Shown: positions 1 through 7,765 of the stretch, in pieces
How the letters are laid out: each line of letters opens with the position of its first letter
How positions within the stretch are numbered: position 1 is the first letter of the stretch
Assembly: GCA_039815505.1 (NCBI GenBank)
Contig: JBCBZE010000064.1
Location: 1-12,550 of the forward strand
Source of the DNA: CANLWN01 sp039815505
GTDB lineage: Bacteria > Bacteroidota > Bacteroidia > Flavobacteriales > Flavobacteriaceae
Direction: 5' to 3'
DNA length: 12,550 bases
The notes under the pieces: generated by a model
Told to the model about the DNA's origin: nothing
Database searches by the model: none
Seen by the model: the letters and a program-made list of their open reading frames with translations, nothing else
Made by a program: the position numbers and the translations under genes

Positions 1-876
1 AATAAGAAATTTCACCAAGGCCGCCAAAATCATTCCCTTTTGCCCTTCCTTTAGATTTTTGGCGCCAAAAACACGTTGAAGTATAGATTGATTGGTACCC
101 CAGTAATAAATCTGTGCCAACATCATTCCCGTAAAAATAGTCCCAAAGGGAATGGAGGAGTCTACTCCGCCAGCAGCCACAAATTTTTCTGGATTAGTTT
201 TCCATAGATTATCCAGACCCGCCGAAAGACTACCATCGCCTATGGCAATTAGACCAAAAACCGGTATTAAAAGGCCACCGATCAATAAACCTATGGCATT
301 GATCAAATCGGATACGGCAACCGCTTTCAATCCCCCAAAAATTGCATATATGGATCCTATGATACCTATGCTCCAAACACACACCCAAATTGTAGCACTC
401 TGGGAAAGCCCCAATAAGTCCGGTAGATCAAACATTGTACTAAATGCCAAGGAACCCGAATACAATATAGTGGGCAAAAGCACAAGGCTATACGCTATTA
501 AAAAAAGAACCGATAAAATAGCTTTGGTCTGTTGATCAAACCTGCTCTCGATAAACTGAGGGATTGTGGTTATACCGCCCCTCATGTATTTAGGCAACAA
601 AAATAGCGCTGTAACAATCATGGCAATGGCCGCTAACGTCTCCCATGCCATGACCAAAACACCCTCCGTAAATGCCTGTCCATTAAGGCCCACTATCTGC
701 TCTGCCGATAGATTGGTTAGTAACAAAGAGCCCGCAATAGTTATGGCCCCTAAACTTCTACCTCCCAGATAATATCCATCGGCGGATTTTTCATTTGTAG
801 TTCTAGTGGCATACCATGCGATGATCGCTACCAATAATGTAAAGCCTATAAAAGAGCCGATGGACAGTAATTCCAT
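1..876 (-). CDS. Sodium:solute symporter (SSS family, vSGLT-like sugar transporter), C-terminus cut by window edge
   Basis: First 292 codons of an inner-membrane sodium-coupled symporter; the rest lies beyond the left edge (about 500-600 residues are usual for the family). The ATG at 876 is 25 bp after the GH36 stop. The sequence shows many hydrophobic segments, an early YYLGGRSL motif (36-42), TNLSAEQ (54-60), the GG motif after SIYAIF (175-182), and YYWGTNQ (257-263). From memory of the Vibrio galactose symporter vSGLT, these align with its core, and several of its sugar-contact residues appear kept: N55, Q60, E79, Y258, W259 and K289. The vSGLT N260 position is Q here and Y87 is W. Sugar rather than proline or pantothenate is therefore the likely substrate. 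In context it would import galactose or an alpha-galactoside for the cytoplasmic GH36 enzyme. Family is secure; exact substrate is inference. Confidence 0.93.
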   Translation of the reverse strand, partial: MELLSIGSFIGFTLLVAIIAWYATRTTNEKSADGYYLGGRSLGAITIAGSLLLTNLSAEQIVGLNGQAFTEGVLVMAWETLAAIAMIVTALFLLPKYMRGGITTIPQFIESRFDQQTKAILSVLFLIAYSLVLLPTILYSGSLAFSTMFDLPDLLGLSQSATIWVCVWSIGIIGSIYAIFGGLKAVAVSDLINAIGLLIGGLLIPVFGLIAIGDGSLSAGLDNLWKTNPEKFVAAGGVDSSIPFGTIFTGMMLAQIYYWGTNQSILQRVFGAKNLKEGQKGMILAALVKFLI

Positions 877-901
877 AATTTTAGTTGATTTAGTTAAAGG
901 T

Positions 902-2671
902 TTATTGTTTTTTTAATTGTACCATTCCACATGGTGGAACGGCAATGGAGACAACACCTTTTTCTAAAAAAATGCTTTTTTCCGTTATAGTGTTGCCTTG
1001 GCAATCGTAAATTACTCCATAATAATTTCCCAAATCTACACTATTTTTTAAAACAATCTGTTCTTCCATCTGTCCGTTAACGATATGTATATGGTCATCG
1101 GCCTTATTTAACTTTATGATATAATCATCATATAAACCTATAATGGTATGTTTATCCTTGCTAATTCTTTTAACCGGATAATTGGCCAGTGGTTTAGACG
1201 GCTCAAAATTTCCTTCCAAAAGAAGTGTTGCATGTGCATTCCAATAATGCGTATAAAACGAAATCATGGAAATATGTGACGCTGGTGCATTTTGTAACAT
1301 TATGGATAGTTGGGGAACACCAAATAATGTATTTACCACCTGTAGCGCCGCTATTTCCAAGGGTTCTTCAAAATGCCATGTAACCATATCGGAATGCACG
1401 GCACTTTTACCACACAGCATTTTTATATCGGCTATCCTAACCCGGTTCATCGTAGCATCTCCCGGACAGTCAAAAGCCCTGAACATATTACCATATTTTC
1501 GCATGGCCGGTCCGGTATATTTTTGTCTAAATTCTATAAATACTTCAGGGTTAATAGCTTGTAAAGCATGTATAACATCCGTTAATAATCTGTCGACAGC
1601 TGCATTAATAGAGGCATAGTCCCTCCCCTCCTCCTGATTTAAAGGAGTATCTTCATACAATCTGAAATCATCTATAAAATCCAGCTTAAAACCATCCAGG
1701 TTCCATTGCGTCAAGGCATTTGCATAGGTTTCGATAAGGTATTGCCTCACTTCCGGAAAACGTGGGTCAAATACCGGTGCCCAGCGATGGTTTTCCGTTA
1801 AGAATTTTCCTTTGAACCTTTTATAGGCGTTTGATTTTTTTCCACAAAACGGAACGGAAAACCAAAGACCAACTTTCATACCCAGCAGGTGTATCCGTTT
1901 TACAAAAGAAGACATTTCTGGAATTCGATCTGGTTGCCAATCCCCGGTAAAATCATATCCCCTATTAGAATCCACCGTTTGCCAACCATCATCTATGATT
2001 ATAGCTCCATACCCCAGCTTACTTGCAATCTCAAATTCCTTCAATAACACCTCTTCGTCCAGGTTTTGATGAAATTGGTACCAGGTAGAATAAAGGGGAA
2101 CCTTAGCTATTGCAGGAACATATGCGGGTTTTAACGAACTATAATCCTCCCACCAAAGGGATACTTCCTTCAACGATGTAGAAAATGGAATATCCCTAGA
2201 GTCCAGTCGTAATTGAACCTTAAAATTTTTCAGGGCATATTCATATTCCATAAAAAAGGTGATGTGACAATAAAAACAATTATCCTCCTCCCGCAGGCGT
2301 GCGTTCATCTCCAATTTATTGATTGCATTGGAGCAGGCAAAGGTTAATACATTACTATCATCATGCCCAAAAAGACTTATGACCGGTGCATCTATGGATA
2401 TTCGAGACTCCATGTTATCCAATTCCCAATCTGCCTGTATTCGTTTGGCAAAATCCGATGTAGGTTTCCAAATCCCTTTTACATTGATGGCGGGAATCTT
2501 CCAACGTAAGGTAATCGGCTGAGGAAACAACTCGGTTTCGTTATTGATCTCAAAATCATATAGCTGTAACCCTGCCTCATCATAAACCTTCGTCAGAGTA
2601 GACATAACAGAGGTTTCCATACCCTGAACACAAATCTCATCTATATGGCCCGTAGTTGTCCTAATAATCAT
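902..2671 (-). CDS. GH36-type alpha-galactosidase-like glycoside hydrolase, cytoplasmic
   Basis: Probable retaining alpha-galactosidase (melibiase/raffinose-synthase clan), 589 residues from the chosen start. An N-terminal beta-rich domain (about 1-190) precedes a TIM barrel beginning near PLYSTW (192-197), with the IIDDGW motif (225-230). The predicted nucleophile is D331 in DGFKLDF, matching the K-x-D motif of GH36. The acid/base is probably D401 in FDCPGDATMNR, with D405 as alternative. A beta-sandwich follows from about 490. The cysteine/glycine-rich segment of many GH36 enzymes is replaced by a different stretch after E380, so this is a divergent or short subgroup (many members exceed 700 residues). 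No signal peptide or lipobox is seen, so it should act in the cytoplasm on imported sugar. Start choice: in-frame ATGs lie at 2719, 2689 and 2671. The last follows a purine-rich AAAGAAAGA and overlaps the upstream gene by only 11 bp. Substrate is inferred. Confidence 0.87.
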   Translation of the reverse strand: MIIRTTTGHIDEICVQGMETSVMSTLTKVYDEAGLQLYDFEINNETELFPQPITLRWKIPAINVKGIWKPTSDFAKRIQADWELDNMESRISIDAPVISLFGHDDSNVLTFACSNAINKLEMNARLREEDNCFYCHITFFMEYEYALKNFKVQLRLDSRDIPFSTSLKEVSLWWEDYSSLKPAYVPAIAKVPLYSTWYQFHQNLDEEVLLKEFEIASKLGYGAIIIDDGWQTVDSNRGYDFTGDWQPDRIPEMSSFVKRIHLLGMKVGLWFSVPFCGKKSNAYKRFKGKFLTENHRWAPVFDPRFPEVRQYLIETYANALTQWNLDGFKLDFIDDFRLYEDTPLNQEEGRDYASINAAVDRLLTDVIHALQAINPEVFIEFRQKYTGPAMRKYGNMFRAFDCPGDATMNRVRIADIKMLCGKSAVHSDMVTWHFEEPLEIAALQVVNTLFGVPQLSIMLQNAPASHISMISFYTHYWNAHATLLLEGNFEPSKPLANYPVKRISKDKHTIIGLYDDYIIKLNKADDHIHIVNGQMEEQIVLKNSVDLGNYYGVIYDCQGNTITEKSIFLEKGVVSIAVPPCGMVQLKKQ

Positions 2672-5600
2672 TCTTTCTTTGCTTATCATTGATGTTAAAA
2701 ACACTCGCTTTCTCCCCATTTTGTAGCGCTATGATCATTCTCTTTCCCGAATTATCCACTAGGGCGGCCATATGGTTGGACTGCCCTGGAACATAAAATC
2801 CGGATAATGAACTTTGAACAACGTTAAAAACAGCCCCGCTCCCTCCTTTTAAAAATATCCCGGTCAATGCATCTTGTCTGCCATAGTTTGTTTCCGCGGT
2901 AAAATCATTACCCACCAGAAGCGCATCTACATATCCATCCTTGTTAAAATCATCCACGTATATATCGTTGATGGGTGCTACTTGGCAAGCGGACGGCAAG
3001 GGCAAAAGTTTAAATTTTCCATCACCCATGTTTTCCACATAACAACTGGCAAAAACAGACGCACTTAATGTTTCATTATCCAAGTCCTGGATCTTTAATA
3101 GACTTACAAAATCAGTTTGTGCAAATTCGTCATAGGTGAGGTATTCATCTTTTAGCTTTACCAATTGCTTCATGATATCGTCCCTTGTATGTACCGGAAG
3201 TAATTTTTTACCTTTTCCCGATTCAAAATACTGCGCTAAAATGGGGTCGGGACTTCCGTTTTGGTCAAAATCCTTCTTGTACAGGTAAATAGGATGTGTT
3301 TGATCAGGTTTTACAAAAGCATTCAATCCCTGGTTACCTACTAAAAAATCGATATCGCCGTCCTTGTCGAAATCTGACGCCTTAATACAGTTCCACCATC
3401 CTTTGGTATCGATTTCCCTACCATTTTCATCGACCCATGTCATAGTTGTTTTAATTAATCGTCCCCGGCTATTTTTAAATATGGAGATAGGCATCCATTC
3501 ACCTACGACGATCAAATCTTCCCAACCATCATCGTTGATATCCTCCCAAACAGCAGAAGTTACCATTCCAATTTTTGCTGCTATCGAATTTTTCCGCTCT
3601 ACAAATTTTCCATTATCGTTGATCAGAACCTTGCTTTTTGGTATCGTGGGATACGCCCTTGGGACCATTCTGGCCCCTATAAAAAAATCGATGTCACCAT
3701 CATTATCTATATCAGATGGGGAAATATGACCACTACTCTGAAACGATTTGGACAAGGCGTTTTTATCCTGGACAAAATATCCATTTCCATTATTGAAATA
3801 CAATCGATCTTGATAGGCTTCGGAACCTTCTTCAAAATCATTACCACCACTCGCCACATAAAGATCAAGATCATTATCGCCGTCTACGTCCACAAAAACA
3901 GCATCGCTATCCTCATAGATCGAATCCAAGGATTGTCTGGGCACATACACTCCTTCATCATTTTGAAACCATACCTGTCCCGGTTCTTCTTTGCTTCCAC
4001 CGATAAAAATTTCATCCCCGGGGATACCATCTATGTTGGCCACAACCAAACAAGGTCCGGACTTGGAATATTGTCTCATTAACAGATGCTGAAATATATA
4101 ATCATTAGAGCTGTTTTCCTTGTGTTTAAATTTTAAAACACTGTCATCAATGGTAAACAAATAGTCTTTTTTAACTTTCTTTTCAATGGACGGCACTGCT
4201 CCTTTCCGATCAACGACCAATACTTGATCAGATGCCACTTCATAGATCAGGGATACCTTACCATCGGGCCATCTTATTTTAAGGGAATCCACCATAGACG
4301 CTTGTATACCAAAATGTAAAATTGGTTCCATGGAAGATAAGTAGCCCCGAGTTATGGATTGATACTGTGATTGTATTGTTCCATTGCTCCATATTATCGC
4401 TTTGGCCCCTATGGCATTTGGGTTTTGTTTGCTTCCATTAAGCCGTAAACGCAAATAATGTTTTGTCGTATCCACGGATACCTTGTTCTCTAGCAAAAAA
4501 GCTTTATGGTTAATATTATTGACCGCCAGATCAACATCGCCGTCCAAATCAAAATCGGCATAGGCCGCACCATTGGAAAAAGAAGCTTGCGCTTTGGTCC
4601 ACACCTTGGATACATCTTTAAATTGACCGCCAGTTGCGTTTTCATAGAAAAAGTTGGGTATATATATTCCCGGAATTTCATCGACCAATTTTTTTAACTT
4701 TTGATTTCTAGCCCGGGGAGTGCCAAAAACATTGTTCTGTCTTGAAAAGTTCACAAAATCCAAATCGGTAATATCTTTTACATACCCGTTGGTTATGTAG
4801 ATATCCTTATCACCATCATTATCAAAATCCATCATTATGGGTGCCCAACTCCAATCCGTACTGGAAATCCCGGACATAAACCCAACCTCACTGGTACGTA
4901 ATGGAATGGAATCTATATAGCCATTGTGAAGTTGTAAAGTGTTGTGCATGTATTGGGAGGCATATTGGTTACGTTGGCTCAACAGGTATTTATCATAGTT
5001 CATGGTCCCCAACATTTTCTTTTGCCGTTGATAGTCCCATGGAAGCATATCCAATACCAGAATATCAGGTGCCGTATCATTGTTGATATCGGTAATATCA
5101 ACCCCCATGGCGTTGTAGGTCCCATGCGGCAAAAATTGTTTTCCCATTTCGGAAAAACCCAAATGATTTCCGGTACGGTTATCCAGTCCTCTATTTATGT
5201 AGAGCAAATCATCTGTAATGAAATCATTGGACACATAGATATCCGGAAGACCGTCATCGTTGAAGTCGTTTAGACCCACCCCCAAACCAAAACCGGCATG
5301 ATCAATCCCCATTTCCATGGATATGTTGGTATAAACGGGATGCTCCTTACCTTCGTCCCAATCATTTCGCAGTAGATAATCCTTTAAATGTCCCGGCAAG
5401 AAATTTTTAGGTATGGGAGCATTCTTGTCAATGCTCGTATTTCCATTGTGTACCAGATATACATCCAAATCCCCATCGCGGTCAAAATCAAAAAAAACGG
5501 ACTGTTGCGTATAACGGCCATCGTTGAGCCCATATAACTTGGCCCGTTCCTCAAAAAAGGGAATGCCCTTATCATTTATTCCCTTGTTTACGAATAGCAG

Positions 5601-6032
5601 GTTATTGCAATCATCTTGGCAATTGGTTCCACCTACACTTAAGTAGATATCATCCAAACCGTCCACATTTATATCTACTACGGAAACTCCTGTTACCCAA
5701 CTGGAGGTAGAAAAGCCGGATATGTCGGATACATCCTCAAAATGCAGACCACCTTTGTTCAAATATATACTGGAGGAAACCTGGTTACCAGTGAAAACAA
5801 GATCTGGAAGCCCGTCCCGATTGAAGTCTCCAACACCTACCCCGCCGCCATTGTAGCAATATTGAAAATCTACTACATTAATACTATCGTTTTCCACAAT
5901 TGCATTGGAAAAGGTAATTTTTGACCGTGAAACATCTACATACTCAAATAATGAAGTTGCCTCTTCACTACTGGAATTACAGCCCAAAAGGAGGGAACCG
6001 ACCAAAATAAATACAAGTGGATTTTTCAACAT
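2661..6032 (-). CDS. Large FG-GAP/VCBS repeat lipoprotein with ASPIC/UnbV domain (CRTAC1-like)
   Basis: A 1123-residue predicted lipoprotein. The N-terminus has a short hydrophobic stretch ending in lipobox LLGC, with C18 as the lipidated cysteine, followed by SSSEE. About fourteen calcium-loop motifs of the form D-x-[ND]-x-[DN]-G-x-x-D follow, as in FG-GAP/VCBS beta-propeller blades. Examples lie near residues 69-77, 120-128, 182-190, 256-264, 402-410, 493-501, 774-782, 831-839, 887-895 and 1028-1036. Between two runs of repeats (about 60-510 and 660-1040) sits an ASPIC/UnbV domain (about 527-605), with IGAKA, the TRGYLSS turn, LHFGI and the RWPDG end motif. The layout suggests two propellers joined by that domain. 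It follows susD after 121 bp and overlaps the GH36 gene. A surface glycan-binding or scaffolding role is inferred from context; no catalytic motif is visible. Confidence 0.92.
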   Translation of the reverse strand: MLKNPLVFILVGSLLLGCNSSSEEATSLFEYVDVSRSKITFSNAIVENDSINVVDFQYCYNGGGVGVGDFNRDGLPDLVFTGNQVSSSIYLNKGGLHFEDVSDISGFSTSSWVTGVSVVDINVDGLDDIYLSVGGTNCQDDCNNLLFVNKGINDKGIPFFEERAKLYGLNDGRYTQQSVFFDFDRDGDLDVYLVHNGNTSIDKNAPIPKNFLPGHLKDYLLRNDWDEGKEHPVYTNISMEMGIDHAGFGLGVGLNDFNDDGLPDIYVSNDFITDDLLYINRGLDNRTGNHLGFSEMGKQFLPHGTYNAMGVDITDINNDTAPDILVLDMLPWDYQRQKKMLGTMNYDKYLLSQRNQYASQYMHNTLQLHNGYIDSIPLRTSEVGFMSGISSTDWSWAPIMMDFDNDGDKDIYITNGYVKDITDLDFVNFSRQNNVFGTPRARNQKLKKLVDEIPGIYIPNFFYENATGGQFKDVSKVWTKAQASFSNGAAYADFDLDGDVDLAVNNINHKAFLLENKVSVDTTKHYLRLRLNGSKQNPNAIGAKAIIWSNGTIQSQYQSITRGYLSSMEPILHFGIQASMVDSLKIRWPDGKVSLIYEVASDQVLVVDRKGAVPSIEKKVKKDYLFTIDDSVLKFKHKENSSNDYIFQHLLMRQYSKSGPCLVVANIDGIPGDEIFIGGSKEEPGQVWFQNDEGVYVPRQSLDSIYEDSDAVFVDVDGDNDLDLYVASGGNDFEEGSEAYQDRLYFNNGNGYFVQDKNALSKSFQSSGHISPSDIDNDGDIDFFIGARMVPRAYPTIPKSKVLINDNGKFVERKNSIAAKIGMVTSAVWEDINDDGWEDLIVVGEWMPISIFKNSRGRLIKTTMTWVDENGREIDTKGWWNCIKASDFDKDGDIDFLVGNQGLNAFVKPDQTHPIYLYKKDFDQNGSPDPILAQYFESGKGKKLLPVHTRDDIMKQLVKLKDEYLTYDEFAQTDFVSLLKIQDLDNETLSASVFASCYVENMGDGKFKLLPLPSACQVAPINDIYVDDFNKDGYVDALLVGNDFTAETNYGRQDALTGIFLKGGSGAVFNVVQSSLSGFYVPGQSNHMAALVDNSGKRMIIALQNGEKASVFNINDKQRKNDY

Positions 6033-6065
6033 TCTTATTGATAAAAGGCAATATACTATTTTTAA

Positions 6066-6100
6066 TAAAAGCCAAGTAATCCATTATCACTTGGCTTTTA
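6066..6100 (-). terminator. Perfect 12-bp hairpin between susD and the FG-GAP gene (terminator or attenuator)
   Basis: Arms 6066-6077 and 6089-6100 are exact reverse complements, with an 11-nt loop. In the minus-strand transcript the stem ends in a GGCTTTTA arm followed by TTAAAAATAG, so the U-tract is interrupted and short. It lies 54 bp after the susD stop and 33 bp before the FG-GAP start. Partial termination, or a 3'-end stabilising structure that favours susCD mRNA over the downstream genes, are both plausible. The structure is seen directly; the function is inferred. Confidence 0.62.
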
Positions 6101-6153
6101 CGCAATCTAAACTGAAAACTTGAACTAAACTAAACTCAAAAAAATCATTTTTT

Positions 6154-7737
6154 TTAATACCCCGGGTTCTGTACCAGATTTGGGTTAGCTTGTAATTGTG
6201 GTACAGGAATCCAGATAAGCTCGTCTTGACCCGTTGTGAATACCGCGGTTGGGCCGGCCAAGGATTTTGGGTGCCTTCCATTTGCAATGGTGGAACCCGC
6301 TCCCAATACCTCATCTGCCAAGTCCCATCGTACCAAATCAAGGAAACGATGACTTTCTCCGGTAAGTTCCATAATACGTTCATCCACGATAGCATCAAAA
6401 ACTTGTGTTTGTGACAAGCCGGGATCAAGATCGGCAATTCCCGCTCTCTGACGCACCTGATTTATAAGCCCGATGGCAACACCCGTATTGCCCTGTTCAT
6501 TTTCCGCTTCTGCCAACATGAGAATAACATCTGCATAGCGGATAATCCTCCAGTTGGTACCTATGGTTTGACCCAAAACGGGTATACTTTCACGTATACC
6601 GGCAAAATAAGCTGCATATTTTTTAGTAAAATACGGTTCAACCCCCCTAGTGGCCGCTTCGGCAATATCCGCAGCAAAATCCTCGGCAAAGGGAACGCCC
6701 CCGTAACCTGTTGAGCCAGGGTAATCAAACCCTATGGTCTCATTTCTTCTTACAGTATCACCGTTATCCTCGAATACCTGAAATATATGCGGATTTATAA
6801 AGTGACCATTGTCCGGACTCAAATTTGGCGGAGCATAATCAATAAAATAATTTCCTTGCGTTCCCGTACCCGGAATATCGGACCCCCAAACAAAATTATC
6901 CTGTCCCAAGAATTGAAGTTCAAAAACGGACTCCTCGTTATTCTCATTGGATTCATCAAAATTCTCTGCATACCTTTCCGCAGGCAATAGCGCATAACTA
7001 AAGTCCGTGGTCACCGATCTCAAATCCGTGGCAGCCGCTCCAAAGTTCTCCATATATAGGTGCGTCTTGCCCCTAAGTGCCAGGGCAGAACCAGCAGTGG
7101 GTCTTCCTGCATCCTCTTCTCCCCAGGAATTTGGTAATCTGGTAGCCGCTTCGGTAAGATCGCTTATCACCGCATTGAACAAATCTGTTTGAGTAGCGGG
7201 TTCAGGGAAAAAATCCTCGGTAGATGCCGGGGTTTCCATTACTAAGGGAACATTGCCCCAATATGCCGCCAAATACCAATTGGCAAAGGCTCTCATGAAA
7301 TAAGCCTGACCTAAAATCTCGTTCCGAACCATGGCATCGGATAAATTTTCTTCATTCGCCGCCTCTATGATCGTATTGGCCCTTGCTATGGTCTGGTATA
7401 ACTGTGGAAACATATCCGCGGACCATCTAGATACACCGGGGACCCCCTGTAACGTAGACATTTGCGTATTGGTATCGAAGGGTACCACGTTAAAGGCATC
7501 CGAGCGCAACATAGCTCCGGTATGTACTACCCTTCCCCAGAAGAATACGGCCGTTATGGGATGGAACATTCCATTTACGGCCAATCTAAAATCATCTTCG
7601 GATTGAAAAAACTCTGGCTCGGCCACGGTGTTGGGATTGGAAAGTTCCAATTGGTCTTCATCGCACCCATTTATGGGAAAAGCCAGTCCCAATAACAGAA
7701 GAATCGCTAAAATTTTGGTTTTAATTTTCATCATCAT
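6154..7737 (-). CDS. susD: SusD/RagB family outer-membrane glycan-binding lipoprotein
   Basis: Surface-exposed, alpha-helical TPR-like lipoprotein that caps the SusC channel and binds glycan; 527 residues from the first ATG. A hydrophobic signal ends in the lipobox INGC, with C25 as the lipidated cysteine. Family hallmarks are the helix around GQAYFMRAF followed by WGNVPLV (about 142-166), IIRYADVILMLAEAENEQG in the C-terminal half, INQVRQRAG, ERIMEL and the GESHRFLDLVRW block. The end, NPNLVQNPGY, is typical of the family. Start choice: extending the frame upstream to 7761 gives a TTG that would place eight non-signal residues before the signal peptide. Three consecutive ATGs at 7737, 7734 and 7731 are more likely, and the exact one is uncertain. 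It starts 28 bp after the susC stop, so the pair is co-transcribed. The ligand cannot be read from sequence; an alpha-galactoside is inferred from the GH36 neighbour. Confidence 0.96.
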   Translation of the reverse strand: MMMKIKTKILAILLLLGLAFPINGCDEDQLELSNPNTVAEPEFFQSEDDFRLAVNGMFHPITAVFFWGRVVHTGAMLRSDAFNVVPFDTNTQMSTLQGVPGVSRWSADMFPQLYQTIARANTIIEAANEENLSDAMVRNEILGQAYFMRAFANWYLAAYWGNVPLVMETPASTEDFFPEPATQTDLFNAVISDLTEAATRLPNSWGEEDAGRPTAGSALALRGKTHLYMENFGAAATDLRSVTTDFSYALLPAERYAENFDESNENNEESVFELQFLGQDNFVWGSDIPGTGTQGNYFIDYAPPNLSPDNGHFINPHIFQVFEDNGDTVRRNETIGFDYPGSTGYGGVPFAEDFAADIAEAATRGVEPYFTKKYAAYFAGIRESIPVLGQTIGTNWRIIRYADVILMLAEAENEQGNTGVAIGLINQVRQRAGIADLDPGLSQTQVFDAIVDERIMELTGESHRFLDLVRWDLADEVLGAGSTIANGRHPKSLAGPTAVFTTGQDELIWIPVPQLQANPNLVQNPGY

Positions 7738-7765
7738 AATTACATTTAAATTATAATACAATTTT

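Noticed and set aside
152..772. Two plus-strand open frames (152-535 and 566-772)
   Set aside because: They lie antisense to the symporter gene, whose minus-strand translation is convincing; their own proteins show no family features.
1266..1619. 117-residue plus-strand frame
   Set aside because: Antisense to the GH36 gene across its catalytic region; an unlikely composition and no recognisable motif.
3364..5273. Several plus-strand frames of 100-120 residues
   Set aside because: All are shadows of the FG-GAP gene; its repetitive D-x-D-x-D-G codons leave long open antisense frames.
6087..6437. 116-residue minus-strand frame overlapping the susD 3' end
   Set aside because: Out of frame with susD, which has full family motifs there; no independent support.
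7738..7761. Upstream extension of susD to a TTG at 7761
   Set aside because: It adds eight residues before a complete lipoprotein signal peptide; the ATG cluster at 7731-7737 is a better start.
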